A program made the position numbers and the translations under genes. Positions 24,724 to 38,087 of a stretch of 64,000 bases of DNA are shown in pieces. Numbering within the stretch: the first letter of the stretch is position 1; each line of letters begins with the position of its first letter. This stretch comes from Mycteria americana (Eukaryota > Chordata > Aves > Ciconiiformes > Ciconiidae), in contig NC_134373.1 in NCBI RefSeq assembly GCF_035582795.1, forward strand, positions 25,204,501 through 25,268,500, read 5' to 3'. A model generated the notes under the pieces. It did no database searches. It had not been told where the DNA came from and saw nothing but the letters and a program-made list of their open reading frames with translations.

Positions 24724-25188
24724 CTCAGAATCACAGAATCACAGAATTGTATAGGTTGGAAAAGACCTTTAAGATCATCAAGTCCAACCGTAAACCTAAC
24801 ACTATCAAGACCACAACTACACCATGTCCCTAAGCACCTCATCCCAATGTCTTTTAAACACTTCCAGGGATGGCGACTCAACCATTTCCCTCGGCAGCCT
24901 GTTCCAATGCTTGACAACCCTTTCAGTGAAGTAAAATTTCCTAATACCCAGGCTAAACCTCCCCTGGTGCAACTTGAGGCCATTTCCTCTTGTCCTATCA
25001 CTTGTTACCTGGGAGAAGAGACCGACCCCACCTCTCTACAACCTCCTTTCAGGTAGTTGTGGAGAGCGATAAGGTCTCCCCTCAGCCTCCTTTTCTCCAG
25101 GCTAAACAACCCCAGTTCCCTCAGCCGCTCCTCATAAGACTTCTGCTCTAGACCCTTCACCAGCTTCGTTGCCCTTCTTTGGACACAT
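24724..25188 (-). mobile_element. CR1 LINE 3' end (CR1-J-like), best preserved copy
   Basis: The plus strand opens with three imperfect copies of the 3'-terminal unit (CAGAATCACAGAATCACAG) and then GGTTGGAAAAGACC, the reverse complement of the avian CR1 3' end. On the minus strand the C-terminal ORF2 region reads clearly from [20 protein letters not shown] (about 25120-25180) through [15 protein letters not shown]. One frame break occurs near 25000-25010, and the rest continues in the next frame to the family's end. The GATAGTGTTAGGTT block before the tail matches the J group as I remember it. Truncation at 25188 is abrupt, as expected for 5'-truncated CR1. It is the youngest CR1 in the window by similarity to consensus. 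Confidence 0.95.
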
Positions 25189-25663
25189 GAATTCTGTTCT
25201 TTTTTATTTTTTTTCTTATGTTGTGCTTTGAGGGCCAGGTTTTCATTCACTATTACTTGTACCGCAGTAGAAATGTTAACTAACTAAAGTAGAGGTACAC
25301 AAAGTGCTACCCACTTTTCCTGTTTCTCTCCAAGTTTGTAGTATATTCTAATATGGCAATAACTTGACGTCTGGTAGAGTATTCAGTTTGTGAGGTCTCA
25401 AACATTCATCTAAGAAAATGTAGCTCTGCACCTGAGAGGTTTGTATTTCTGTTCATCCATATACCTAAAGCATTATTATATGAAAAAGTATATAAATGCA
25501 TATTTTTGTAGATCTAAGCTGCAGAATACCAAAGTAAGCTGACTTCAAGATGCGCTTGTAGAGTCTCTTCACCAAACCCAGTTCCCAGTGTCTTTCTAAA
25601 TACTAAATTCTGATTGAACCTGTAGCTATTGTTACATATGTACAATATTTTCTTATAGAATCC

Positions 25664-25695
25664 GTAGATGAAATCCTGTTCCCAATGAAATCAGT
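25664..25695. mobile_element. possible single arm of an ancient palindromic MITE
   Basis: TGAAATCCTGTTCCCAATGA resembles one arm of a palindromic repeat common in reptile genomes (GTGAAATCCTGGCCCCATTGA ... ). The second arm is not found, so this is only suggestive. Confidence 0.25.
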
Positions 25696-25739
25696 TACAT
25701 AAAGTGATTCCAGCATGACTCAGATACCTACAAAAGGTG

Positions 25740-25835
25740 ATTGCCATGATCCTGCAGATATTCATAGGCTGTATTTACATACATGTAAAATTAGCCATAT
25801 ACATAAATATTGGCAAGGTTTGAGCCACTGTCACA
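25740..25835. mobile_element. possible decayed palindromic MITE
   Basis: GATCCTGCAGATATTCATA on the left and CATAAATATTGGCAAGGTT on the right are inverted repeats of each other at about 12 of 19 positions. Both resemble the GATCCTGCA-terminated MITE known from turtles and crocodilians. The match is degenerate. Confidence 0.3.
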
Positions 25836-28205
25836 AGGCTATTGTTGTGCTAATTATTTATTTGTTTTTACCAAATCTTTCACTACTTTTTACACCTGTT
25901 GGTAACTGCTTGTTAATAACATTCTCTTTTTTGGAACATATTTCCTCTCTAGAGAGATCAGTGCTTATGCATGTTTATTAACAAAACTGTGTGCTGAGGT
26001 ACATTTCTATTAATATTGCCAAATCATATTTAAACAAAGTTTTGGAATAAAATGTAATTGTTTTGTCAGTGTATTTTAGTTATTGATCAGTAGTGGAGAA
26101 GAAAGTCCAGTTCAAGGAGACAGAAATACAGACTAGCTGGATTTTATTGCAGGTATGAAGCACATTCCCTTTTCCAGATAAACTACATTTACTTATATAT
26201 TAGTCATACCTTTAAAATTTATGGAACAAAGCATAGGAAAAATTATGCACTGTGCTCAGTATAGTAAAACATACAATAAATTCAGCAACAAAGAAATTAG
26301 ATCGTTCCAAAAGTAACATTGTATTGCCTGCTCACAAGAAGCTATAGGTAAAGAGAAGTGACAGTCAAGGGTTAAATTACGAAATTTTGCAATTTATTTC
26401 TTATAATTTATGAGATTGTTAAATGTCAGAAAGTGGATTTTTTTTTTACTATCAGTATAAAACTGAACATACTGTGAGACATAAGGTAGCAGGTGTCTTG
26501 GCTCTAAACTATCAAGTCTGTGGGCATTCTGTTATAACAGGTGCTCCAAAAATTTGAACAGATTTTAACAAGAGCTGTATGGGCTTTTTAATTAGCCTGG
26601 TTACTCAGCATGTGGAGAAAGCACTAGGTATGTGCTTAAAACATCATTGTATCTTGCAAACAAATGTTTCACATACCCATAGTCATTCTTTTGGTTGTTA
26701 TCTTAAAATTCCTTTCTATCTGATGCTAGGATTTGATCCTTGTATTCATTCCTCTTACAATATATCCTACCTGAAAAGAATCATCATACTAAAAAAAAGT
26801 GTTGAATAACATATATTCTCTTCTTTGGAAGTAAGCATTTAGAAACTTGGATTTACCTGATACTTAGCTGTGATTTTACTTGGCATTATAGAACTAAGAG
26901 AAGGCACACAGTAAAGAAATTCTCTGCTCTGAATCTCTCAGTTTTAACTACAAAGTGTCTTTTCTTTACTTCCAGTTATGCTTCTTCCATTATTAAGCAC
27001 ATCACAAGAATTTTTAGAAGAGACAATGCAATAAACTGTAAAATCAAACCAAAATAATTTAAAATGTTTTGATTTTACAATCAGTATGATTGATTAGATT
27101 TATAATATTTTATATGATTTTAGAAATTCATATAAATGCATGACTATAGCATGTCACATGAAAATAATGCCATATCAATTCATTTGTATTATAATGTTAG
27201 TTTAAAAAGCCAAAGAATAAGTCACGTTACAGGGGGGAGAATAAAGGAGCATAGCAATGGCTTACATAAGATTTTTGTGCAAACTGTCCTGCGGTGTAAA
27301 TTAAGATTTTAATTTATAAATAGTTTAATTTTCATATAAAAATGATTTTACTAGTTGTGTCTGTAATACTGACGCAAGTACCTGCTGCCGGTATTCATCT
27401 AGAGATCTTTGCATCTATAATGATTTTGTTGCTATAAAGTTTAATATTGCACATCTTAAATTACAGAAACCATTTTTTTAACTCAGTAAAGATTGTTGAG
27501 ATATTATGTGGAGGATTTCACACTTGGAACATTCCTGTCAAAATATCTTTAATCATTTGGTCTAAGATTAAAAATACCAAGACACATTTTGATCCATATA
27601 AAATGCACAATTTAAAAAGTGTGCTTAATTTAAAAAATGCTTATATCTGCATTTTTTTAAAGGAACTTCTGTCTTACATAAATTCATGTAAGGAATGTAC
27701 ATTTTAGGATTTCACCATGAATTCATTCTCTTTCCTTACGCTATTATTTATTTGTTACAAACCAAGACATGCTGAGCAGTAAGAAACACAAGAATAGCCA
27801 GTGATCATTTTTTGCCTGAAGTAATAATTATTACCACTCTTACTGTATTTTTTTAAATTTAGAAATCCCAACCAATTTATGAGCTTGATGGAAAACAAAG
27901 ATGGGGACATGTTTATGCAGTGAAATGAAGGTAGTACTTGTTACCATAGATGCTAGTTTGCAGAGGTAACTATAGTGGTGAAAACACAGCAGAACAAGTG
28001 TTAGTGTGTTAGCCACCCAAAATCCCCATAGATTTTGTAATCCATTTTCTGCTGGAGGATAGGACCCTTGCCATTGCATTCCTGTTAGGTAACATGGATA
28101 ACAAAAGCAGATTACAGTAGTGAATATTACCATGGCAGCTGAGACTGTGACTTGAGCATCGGTTGCCTTAGGCACCAGTACTTGCTCGATTTCTGACCCC
28201 ACCAA

Positions 28206-31200
28206 TTCCCATCACTTGCTCCTGCTCCTGCTCCTGTGCTACATACCAATCTCTCAGTTGTGCCAAGGCAGCTGATTGTGGATTATGTTATACGGCAAAT
28301 TTGCCTCTTTTAGAAAGTGGATGTGTTAAGCCAATAATGCTGCTGAATATAATGTATTTTCAAACTGTGGTCTCATTTTGCTGTGAAAATATAACCTACA
28401 TACAAATTAGGTCTGCTGGGAGTCAGTAGCAAATCTGAAAACAATTAAATGGACTCTGAAATGACAGATACAGAGAAGATGACTCTGTCAAGGAGACTTT
28501 GAAGTGGTAATAACTTTGAAAATGTAGTCTTCCTCTTTATTAACGTAATTTTTCCCTCAAGTAATCGCCTTCATTTCAGTCTTCCAAGGGCTGAGAACAG
28601 TGACCACTTTAGCATAGTTTTCTAGATTCATCATCATGCTACATTATCTGCATAATCATGAAAATTGAAATTAGAAGTATCACCCCTGCCGAAGGATGAT
28701 TTGCATTACTGAAGTGCCACGTAGGAAAGTATGTAATGAGATTCAGGTAGTAATGGATGAAAAATACAGCAAATGAAACTGTAGGAGGATGGCAATCTAA
28801 AGTTAGAAATCATTACAGTAATAGTAAGTAATGGGGCTTACGAGATGAAACCATATGGAGTTGCAGCAACCTATTTCTAAATTTGATAGGGCTAGTCAGT
28901 TAATGATCAGAACTAGAACAAGCCATTCTTTTTAGATCTGGAATTATAAACAAGAAGCCTATTTGTCAAAACTGAGCTATGTCTTAATGCAAAATGCTTT
29001 TCTTGCAAATGTGGCAGCTCTACTTGGATTGATTGGATGTTACATTAAGATAGATGCTAAGTACAAGTGATAAAGTAAAATGTTGTTGGAAGGTGATAAG
29101 TACATTTTTTAAACATTTCTAATTGCTGTCTTTTGTTAAGATTGATTTTGTATCATACAGATATTTGTACTAGATATAAATACATAGGTTAAAGTAAATA
29201 CAGGGAATTGGTCATGCAGAATAAAGCCAGCACTAAGGATTTCATCTGTAAGGCAAGATTTGAAAAAGGTTTCAGCTTTTATAAGTTTGTCCATGGAATA
29301 GCCGTGGCAGATAGTTTTGTAATAAAAAATATGAAGCTGTGTGCCCCATCTAGATAGCTAGAAATCTAGCTAACCTATTTGCCAGTATAAATTCTGTGTA
29401 TGGCAATTCCATTAATTAATATTAAAAATATTACGGCTGTAAAACTTGAAAAGATTTAGAACCCAGTCATGAAAATAATTACAATTCTTAGTGATATTAA
29501 TAGTTCCATTAGTTTATGTAAGCACAGGAGAGCAATATGGAATTAAATGAAGGCATCATTTAAATATTTGCAGGATTACAGTCTTTGAAGCAGCTCTTGA
29601 AAATATTGCTAAAAATTATCTAGTCGGATAAGAAGATGCCATTTTCAAAGAAAAGTTAATACTTCCATAGATCACTGGAAGAGTTATTAAATGATGTGCT
29701 CCACAGTCATCATTGTTTATCTCCCACTGAATTTCACCATCCCACTGACTGCTCATTTTCAGGGACACATAATATAGACTTGCTAAAATGTGCCCAATTT
29801 TGGAAAATTTCAGCCTGAAAACAACTCTTAAGGAAAAAGTTGTGATTATGAAGAGCAGAAAAAATTAAATGAAAAATGAAGAGTTAAGACACTAATTACA
29901 GTTTATTTTTTATTTTTTTAACATTTAGTTTGGCAGTTCTCACTATCTTTCATCGTACAGTGTCTGAGGTCAATTAGGATTCAGCTGATCTTGGAGTCAG
30001 TTGACAATGCTGTTTATAATTAGATAGAGGAAAGGGAAAAGGTTGATGTTTTCTCTCTCTTCCTCATTAGGGCTGGCTGACTGAGCCAATTTTATTGCTA
30101 TCTTAAAGGCAGTTAAAAAGGTCATGTGACTGTTTCCTAAATGAATTGTTTTGCAAAATGCTGTTGTCTTTTTAAGGATACTCCATCATGAGGATGGATA
30201 AACGGTTCTTATTAAAATTTTGAAGTATTCAGTTCATCACTTTGATAGTGAAAAGAGAAGCATGTGAATTATTTTACCTTTCACACTCTAACCTAGGAAA
30301 TGCAAGGATTCAAATTTTAAACGACTGTGTTGAGTTTTGCAGAACCTGAACTAAAGGGGTCACAAAATCAAAACCAAATTTAGTCTCGAATTTTTATCTT
30401 TAACAGCTATTAAACAGTACTTTCTACAAAGTAATGCAATTGATATGAATAGTGTGAGACCTTTAAAATCTTTGCCTGAAACTGTGCTGCTTGGTGGTTG
30501 TTTAATAAATGCTCATGATAGTGCTAACATAAATTTATTGAATTACTGTATAACATTCTAAGGTAAAGCAGTTAGCAGGTAGAACTGATGTATATTTTAG
30601 GAGCCTTGAATGTCATTTTAAAAATTTGCTGTGCATACTGCAGTGATATAATAGAAATAATCTTAATTCATTAATATCTTTGTAATTTTAGACATAGTTC
30701 TTCTGTTAATATTGCAGTATTTGTTTCATGATTAATGCAGCACTGACTCCACTAATATTAAATTAAAGGTGAAATGGATATTACTTTTCAGAACATTTAG
30801 TACAATTATTTAATCATGTTTTTACCTTGATAACTGTATTTGGATAATAAACAATGCTTATACATTTATATAATGTGAATTATATCATACATTATAGTAC
30901 TACTAATAGAAGATAAAAGAAAGCAACCCTCTAGTTATGTAATTTGAAATTAATATAAACTGACATTTGAGAGCTCATGCAAGAAAAAAGAAAAAAAAAC
31001 AACAAAAGAGAAAAGAAAGGAGAAACTGTAAATGAAACACAAGAGGGAAAGTCCCAACAGTTCTAATTAAAGATATTTCAACTACAGCATCCACCCACAT
31101 GTCATTCGTGCATGACATGTAACAGAAGATCACTAGTTCTGTCTTCCTTGTACAAAATAATTTTTCCTATAATTGTTTATCAATAACAGCAAAAGTGAGA

Positions 31201-32046
31201 GTTTTTGCATAATCGTAGTCATAAATTGTACAGAAAAGCAGTAATTATAGTAAATCTGCCTGTAACCAAAAAGTGATTGTTAAAGTAACTTTCAAGAAAC
31301 TCTGCCAGCCTTGTATTATCTAGTATTTTACTGTCTACACTGGTTTCCTTCATCAAGTAGGAGATAATGGAGCAGCCTGGAGAAGGTGACTAGCTCATTG
31401 CACATGTAAAAAAAAGTAAAATGCATGTTTCCTTTATTTCATTCAAAGAGGACAGAAGTGAGAACAAAAAGCCAAGCATATTCATGACAGTGGCAGATGG
31501 TGCCAACCTTCCACAGCTATTTTCTTTGATTATTGGCTACTTATTATACTTTTAAAAATGAGAGACAAAGCCAGAAAGCTGTGGTTCTAGAAGAAGATAA
31601 TGAAGTCACACTGACATAGGTCATCATCCTGAATATCACATACGGATTTGTATTGGGTTTCTATATTTTCCTTGATTTCTCCTTCCACTTTGTATTTTCT
31701 CTAGGAAATCACCTAAACTGAATACAGATCTCATTATGTTCACACCAATATTAGGCACAGTTTGAGATTAGGTGGAATAAATTTGCCTATGCCATTTTAG
31801 AACACATTTAATTATTACAGTCTTTAAGAACTGCCTTTTTATTTTCAAAGAATAATATTATAAATACCTTATTTGTTTAACCACTGTCAAATGGTGAGTG
31901 TGGATTTTGAATTTTGAATATCCAGTTCTGAGAACTACATTTACTGTGCTGAATCATATGGAACTTGGCACAACTTTGAAAAAAATTAATGCTGGGTTCA
32001 GAATGGAGGCATTTTTCAAAGTGTCTAAGTAAACATCAGGAGTTTT
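28206..32046. other. AT-rich block with no open frame of 60 codons or more
   Basis: The longest stretch of the window without even a 60-codon frame in any of the six frames. It is rich in TAAT/ATTA cores (for example around 30655-30800) and has no recognisable interspersed repeat. The part at 30060-30190 has a less biased composition. It may hold conserved non-coding regulatory elements, but this cannot be judged without comparison. Confidence 0.4.
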
Positions 32047-33256
32047 TTGAGTACTTTTATTTTTTTGTTTCCTGTTCAGAAGATCCTATTGCATAGTATG
32101 GTCACAGTTAGATACATGTTTAATGAAAATAAAAACTACAGCCAAAGTAGAATGAAAGAGAAAGGAAAGGCTACCAAGGCCCCATTTATGATTATTGATT
32201 CTAATGCTCTTTCAAGAAAGAAAAGGCCAGTGGAGAAAGCAACACCTTTTCCACTGAGTAAATGAATCAAATTGCCTATACAAAGGATCTAGAGAATGAA
32301 TAGGAGAGTTTGGGGACCAAAAAATGAGACCAAATGAGGTTTTTCCTACCCAGGAATGTGACCAGTCAAGCTCCTCTTAAAGAGTAAATTTCTTTTGCCA
32401 GCAGTAGAAGAAAATTCAAACAAACATGAAGTGGATGCTGAGCTCAGGGAGAGCCTTCACCAATAGAGAAAAAAGTATCACTGTCGTTTCCAGAGCAGAG
32501 GGGACATTATAAACAAATTAGGTTAGTCTAATAATGAGGTCTGAAGAGATTTTTATTGCTACATATAGCCACTTGGATTTGTAATTCTTGTGTCTGGAGC
32601 AGTGCTTTAATGCTAACCACATTATAAACCTGTATCCTCATGCTGGTGTGACTGTGTTACAAAGGAGACTATTTGCAAAGAGAAACATCAGGTCAATGAA
32701 CCTATGATCCTTTAATATTTGTTTCAAATAATTATTTCAAAATTGGAAAGCTCTGTGAGTTGTTCATGTTTTAGTCTTAACCAGTTGCCATTTTAGATCA
32801 CACATGCTCAGAAGAATGAAACAGGGTCTTGGAAGTGATATGGCTTCTAGATAAATGATAAGCTTATCGCATGCCATGCACCATCTTCTAAAAAATAGCT
32901 CTGTTGTCATAATTCCAGTTTTAGTAATCCTGATTTCCTCCTTACTATAAGAAATACAGCAGTGAGCTTTTTAACATGTAACAGAGATCCTTGTGCTACT
33001 CCCTTTCCTCAAAGTTTCTTTGAATGACCTCTAATAGATCTTCAAGGTACAAATGCTTTCTAGCAAAAAAAAGTAATCAGGGATTCAGTTTCATATTCTG
33101 GGGCTGTGCTGTGCTCTAATTTACTGTTGTGTCCCCCTTTCCTCAACTGTTATCACTCTTAGTTATGAGAAGTACCACCTTCTTAAAGTAGGAGCATATA
33201 GAGGATATTTTGTTCTACTTGCCCTTGCTATCCTAGTACTGCAGCATTGTCTTTAG
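32047..33256. other. unannotated sequence
   Basis: No gene or repeat recognised. The 72-codon frame at 32047-32265 (+) has no supporting context. Confidence 0.45.
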
Positions 33257-33386
33257 GTGCTTGGTAGTCTTTGACGGCACAGCAGAGAGCGTGGGTATGG
33301 ATCCTCTTTACTTTACAGTCTTAGATATAATAAAGCAACACATGGCCCAACATGCAGTAGTTCTGATTCCAGGAGAATCAGAAAAG
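33257..33386 (+). CDS. candidate internal exon, gene unknown
   Basis: A 130-bp stretch bounded by a plausible acceptor (TTGTCTTTAG) and donor (AAG|GTTAGT). One frame is open across it, with 43 whole codons starting CLVVFDGTAESVGMDPLYF and ending GESEK. It enters with the third base of a split codon and ends on a codon boundary. Two CpGs (GACGGC, GAGCGTG) and balanced amino-acid use look more coding-like than the surroundings. I do not recognise the protein. The frame continues past the donor to a stop at 33482, so openness alone proves little. Its exit phase does not fit the entry phase of the candidate at 39095. Confidence 0.3.
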
Positions 33387-36300
33387 GTTAGTGGTAACTT
33401 TTCATTATGTATCATTCATTATGATATATCTTTTTTTTTGTTTAATAGTATCACTATAGTGTATTTTATGCAATGCTATTGAAAATGAATACATTCATTT
33501 TGAAAATTATTATCCTCCACTAAACCAATAGATGTACACATGCAAAGATACACAGTATGGCAGAATTATCAGAAAACCTTGACAACAAATCTGCCAGTCT
33601 TCTCATCCCAACCCTATGTAGCATGTACTTGACTGAGATGGAAAAGACAAGATAGGCGACAGTCCAGACATGCAGAAACACAAGTATCTTTTAAAAGTAA
33701 GCACCCATGTAAGCCTTAACACTATCAGGAACCTGGTGCATTTTTCTGCAGTTTCTCAAAATCAGTCATTTTATGCCTGCTTGTTTTTGTTTGTTTGTTT
33801 GTGCTATAAATTTCTTGATTGTGTCTTTTGGTATGTGATTGTACAAAGGCCAGCAAACTGAGAGGAAGAATGCTTTTAAAGCATTTTTTATATATAGGGT
33901 TGAGTCTGGATTATAACACATTCTTCCTGAGCGAAATTATCAAATAGCTGTCCTTCAGCTATTGAATTTAAAAGGGATGCAGTATTCACAGAGCTACTTA
34001 AAATTCGAAATTTAAAATATCAGAGGGAAATAATAATAATAATTAAATTTTACTGAAGACTTCCAGAGAATACACTCTGGAATACAAGGAATCACTTATG
34101 AGTTCTGCTGATGAAAAAAGAATGTATGTAGAGTTAGGATCATTTGTATTGAAGAAGATGGGATAGAAAGCATGGTGATCCACAATCCATGAATAGTGAG
34201 GTAGTGAAAAAAGATCTGTTCACTGAAGAACAATGACTTTATATTAGACGGCACATGATGAAGTACATTTGCTGAGCCTGCACTTGTATTTTTGAGGCAC
34301 CCAAATACTTATTGACTTGCATAAGTAAAAAAATGCAAACTTATACCCTGCATTTTCCGTGACCTTTGGTTCATGTCAACTTTATGTTAATTACTGGTGT
34401 CTTTGGATAGGCAAACATATGCCGTCTATGTCTGTGAATCACAGAATCACACTATTCATGAGTACATAGTAGCGGATGATGGATAAACAGTCCCCAGTCC
34501 ATTATACCAATAAAATCCATAACACTGCTGCTAAAAATGAAATTAACCTCATCTGAAGAGCCATTTCAAACGATATAGTGGATCTAGGCAAAAGATAAAA
34601 CTCACAGAAGCTTTTATGTATTAAAACCAGAGCCAGTTGGCTGCCTTGGTTAGGGTGACCAAATGCTAGCAAAGGCAAAATCTTCATTTGCTTTGAAGAC
34701 CTCATGCTGAATGAGAAGCTGTTGTTGAGATAAAGATACTCACTCTTTGCAAGCATTTTAATTTTCCTCTTTTTGGACTCTCAAGAGAAAAGAAAATTTA
34801 AGCACTAAAGTATGCCTGCCCCTCTGAGATCAGGAAAGCTCAGAATGTGCATACTTTGAAGAACTGAAGTTGATCAAACTGAAGCACTGAAGCTATGAAA
34901 CTGTGGAGACATTTGACCCTATGAAATACTGACTTCACTGAAAACTACACTAGGTATTTCCTATTGCAGAAAGTAATATGAAATTTCTTTGTATCGGAGG
35001 AGCTCTATGCTATTGAGGAGGTTGCTCTGCAAAGTAGTTGATGAGGTTGTCGCTTGTAGCCCTTGATGGATAACTCACGTAAAACTCACAAAGCAAGCGT
35101 TTCTCAATATGCCTTCCTAGCCATCTTTGCTGAATACAGGTGTTTAGAGATCCAAAATCTAGCCAGCATAGAAAGAGATTTCTTTATTATGCAGAACTGT
35201 GTCACTGGGTAGGAATAAAAGAAACAAGAAGTGATTGTTCTTGTTAACTTGGTATGTAAAAATATTGCCAGAATTGTATATTGTTGCATGTGTGTGTTAA
35301 CTATAGTTACCTCTGTAAATAGAGCTGTACTTTTTCTGCAATAGGAATTTATTCTAATACTTTTATACTTTTCCTTCCTTAGTGGTATAATAACTACTGT
35401 GCCATATATATAGAAATTACTCCCAAGAATGTAACAAGAAGGATTCACACATTTAAATGAATTTAAAAAAAAAAAAGCTGAACTGTTTCCAAATTCTTCT
35501 ATCCAAGCATCACTTAAGAAACTGTTTGTTCAGTTCAGTTTCATCTCTGCAGCTGCCAAACCACTTCAGTTCTGCCAGCTCTGCTCTCTGATTGCAAAAT
35601 AAAGGGTGGTCACTTCACAGTGTATGCAAGAAATATTATAATTTTGTGAAAATTATGACATTTAAGAAATCCTTTCAATAGTAAATTGCTAGGCTATCCT
35701 GCTACATGCCTATTTAAAAAAAAAAAGAATCTTTTATATTCACTTCTCCATGCCTTCCTATAACATTAGTGAATATAGTATACTGGGTTTGCATTTTCTA
35801 AGACTGATGCACTTTGCTGCAGCTTACATTCATAAATATTTTTGTAGTATAATAGCCTGTCATAACAAATCTGTTTTCCTCATTTGTGCGTGTGCAGAAG
35901 GGTGTCCTTACTGCTTTTTGTCCATCTCTAAAGATAACAATAGGACAATAGTAATTGCACAACATAGCAAAGCTTTTATTTTTTTCTTTTTTTTTTCTTT
36001 TTTTTTCCCCTCAAAAATCAGAGGTTGTGTGAAAAAATGAAGTAAATAGCCCCTTATGATACAAAAAATGTTGCTATGTAAATGCATTAACCATTTTCAT
36101 AGCTTATGTCTGAAGATTGGAGTTCTTCTGTGTCCATACTGCGTGCAGAAACACAAAGACATAATACATATGAAACTGCAACCTGTTTTATTAAGACAAA
36201 ATGCAGATAATTACATTACCTTAATACTTTGTCACATACATTTTTTGAATTTTCAGAAAAATTATCTCAGTGGTTCACTAGTCTCTAAGTGAAAAGTCCC

Positions 36301-38030
36301 CACTTAATGTAAAGTAAAATATATAAATATATCATATTGCTTTTAATCTCAAATATAATTTAAAGCAAAACAGAGAGGGAAAAAACAGTAAGCTGCTTAT
36401 TGATCATTCTGCTTAAGTTCCAAGCAGTTTTCTTCTCAGGAAAATAATTTCCCTCAGCTGAAGAAGAAATTGAAGTGTACTTAGAAATAAAGAAGGAACA
36501 GAATATTAAGGGGTTTGTTTTAATAAGGCTTTTTTTTTCCTTGATAATAAAAATATTTGAGTATAAGTGGTGATACAGAAAAATGATTAGAAATAACAAA
36601 ATACCACGATGTCAATTTCTGTAATGTAGAAGCAAAAAAGAAAGAAATTCTGGTGATTTTTTTTAATGGAACAAATGTAAAAATGAGAACTATTACAGCA
36701 TTCTGATTTTTCCTGTGACTAGCATTTTATCTTATTCAGGGTACTGTTTCTATCAGATCATGTTCTGTGTTTTTTCCTATGCTGACCTGTATTTTGCTTG
36801 GTGAGAAATCTCATTCTGCTCAGAGAGACTCATTATGGCGTGAGGAATCATTTTGAGGGCTGCTTTTTGTTCACCTTGCATTATCACTGTAAAGTGCTAA
36901 AACTGACTGTAAGGCAATACCAAATCATAACGGTAGTGTCTTGCACCAATTTTCTAGTTAATGTGTATTGTAATTTACATTAGTCCTGAATTGGATCTAA
37001 TATGAATAAAAATTCTAGAAATAGGTATTGCACTTTTTCACTAAGAAATATTTTTGAGAGGGACAGTCAGGTTATTTTTCCTCATATTAGTCTCATAAGT
37101 AGTACTTGATGTAAGTACAGATACTGAGAATTAGAAGTGTTTCTAGCATGCTTCTTACATGGGATATTATGTAAACATTAGCATTTGTTTGTCAAATACT
37201 ATTTTCGCATATACTTGTGCAGACCCACTGAACTGAATATACGCACAGAGATGCGTCCTCTGTCAAATCGTTAACCCAGAGAAATATATCCTTTGCAACA
37301 CAGCTTCATGCCAATCGCCACTTCAGTAAACACTGCCACATCATGATGACTGCTCTCCAGGAATTAGCAATGAGTTTGTTTATAATCAAGTTTATCAATA
37401 TTTATAAAGTACTGTACTTAAGGGGATAATATATTGATAAAATACAGTTCTAAAATGCATTACATTTCCACGTTATATTTAATGGCTAAAAATACATGTA
37501 GTGGGTGTGGAGTAATAGGGGCCATACCCCGCCCCCACAAACAGTTTCTTTATCACCCCATCTGCTACCCCAAATGCTAACTCTCAGGAACACCACTGCT
37601 TTGCAGCATGTTTTATTATTCAAGCTTTGGTGGGAGGAGAGCTGCAGAAGGAAAGTGTTAACTGTAGAGAAAGGGAGGGTCAAACCAAGACCCAGAATAA
37701 GCTATATTGCTCCACTAATGCCAGGACAGTGGCACAAACTTCCGCTGGACCTGAACTGGCTACTAAATACCATTAGATTAGATTAAAACTTGCTAGAAAA
37801 AAAGGAACAGTGAGAAGGAGGTCTAAACACATTTGTCAAAGAATTAATAAAGAGGCTAAAGGTATTTACGTAGGCAGGGAACATATGGAAGAGAAACAAG
37901 GCAGACTTCGAGAAGAAATTATTTAGCTTCATTTAAAAAAACAGAACAAAGATAAGGCTAGGGAAAAAAAGGAAAGTTTACACTATTTTCATATTGCCTT
38001 TCTATTTTTCCAAAAGGAAGCAGGAGGTTG
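33387..38030. other. unannotated sequence
   Basis: AT-rich DNA with homopolymer runs (A-run 35465-35476, T-rich tract about 35977-36007). The stretch 37500-37790 is richer in GC and open on the plus strand for 93 codons, with no recognisable product. Confidence 0.45.
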
Positions 38031-38087
38031 GGGCCTGATCCAAAGTGCACAGAAGTCAAGCAAAGATTCCTTTTGCTTTGGATCGGG
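38031..38087. mobile_element. short palindromic MITE relic
   Basis: GGGCCTGATCCAAAG at the left (38031-38045) mirrors CTTTGGATCGGG at the right (38076-38087). The spacer keeps GAAGTCAA and AAGATTCC. This is the layout of a short palindromic element frequent in turtles and crocodilians, in which a GGCCTGATCCAAAG arm pairs with its complement around a 'GAAGTCAATGG' centre. Old and slightly decayed. It is non-coding, and the mobilising transposase family is not known to me. Confidence 0.6.

Larger units (their letters stand above)
25189..28205. other. mostly unannotated sequence
   Basis: No supported gene. A minus-strand frame at 27840-28205 (121 codons) encodes hydrophobic stretches, but a frame this long is expected a few times by chance in 64 kb. 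The only candidate repeats are the MITE-like arms at 25.66-25.84 kb. Confidence 0.45.

Noticed and set aside
24640..25056. 138-codon plus-strand open frame
   Set aside because: It is the antisense of the CR1 3' end; most of its residues come from the complement of CR1 ORF2.
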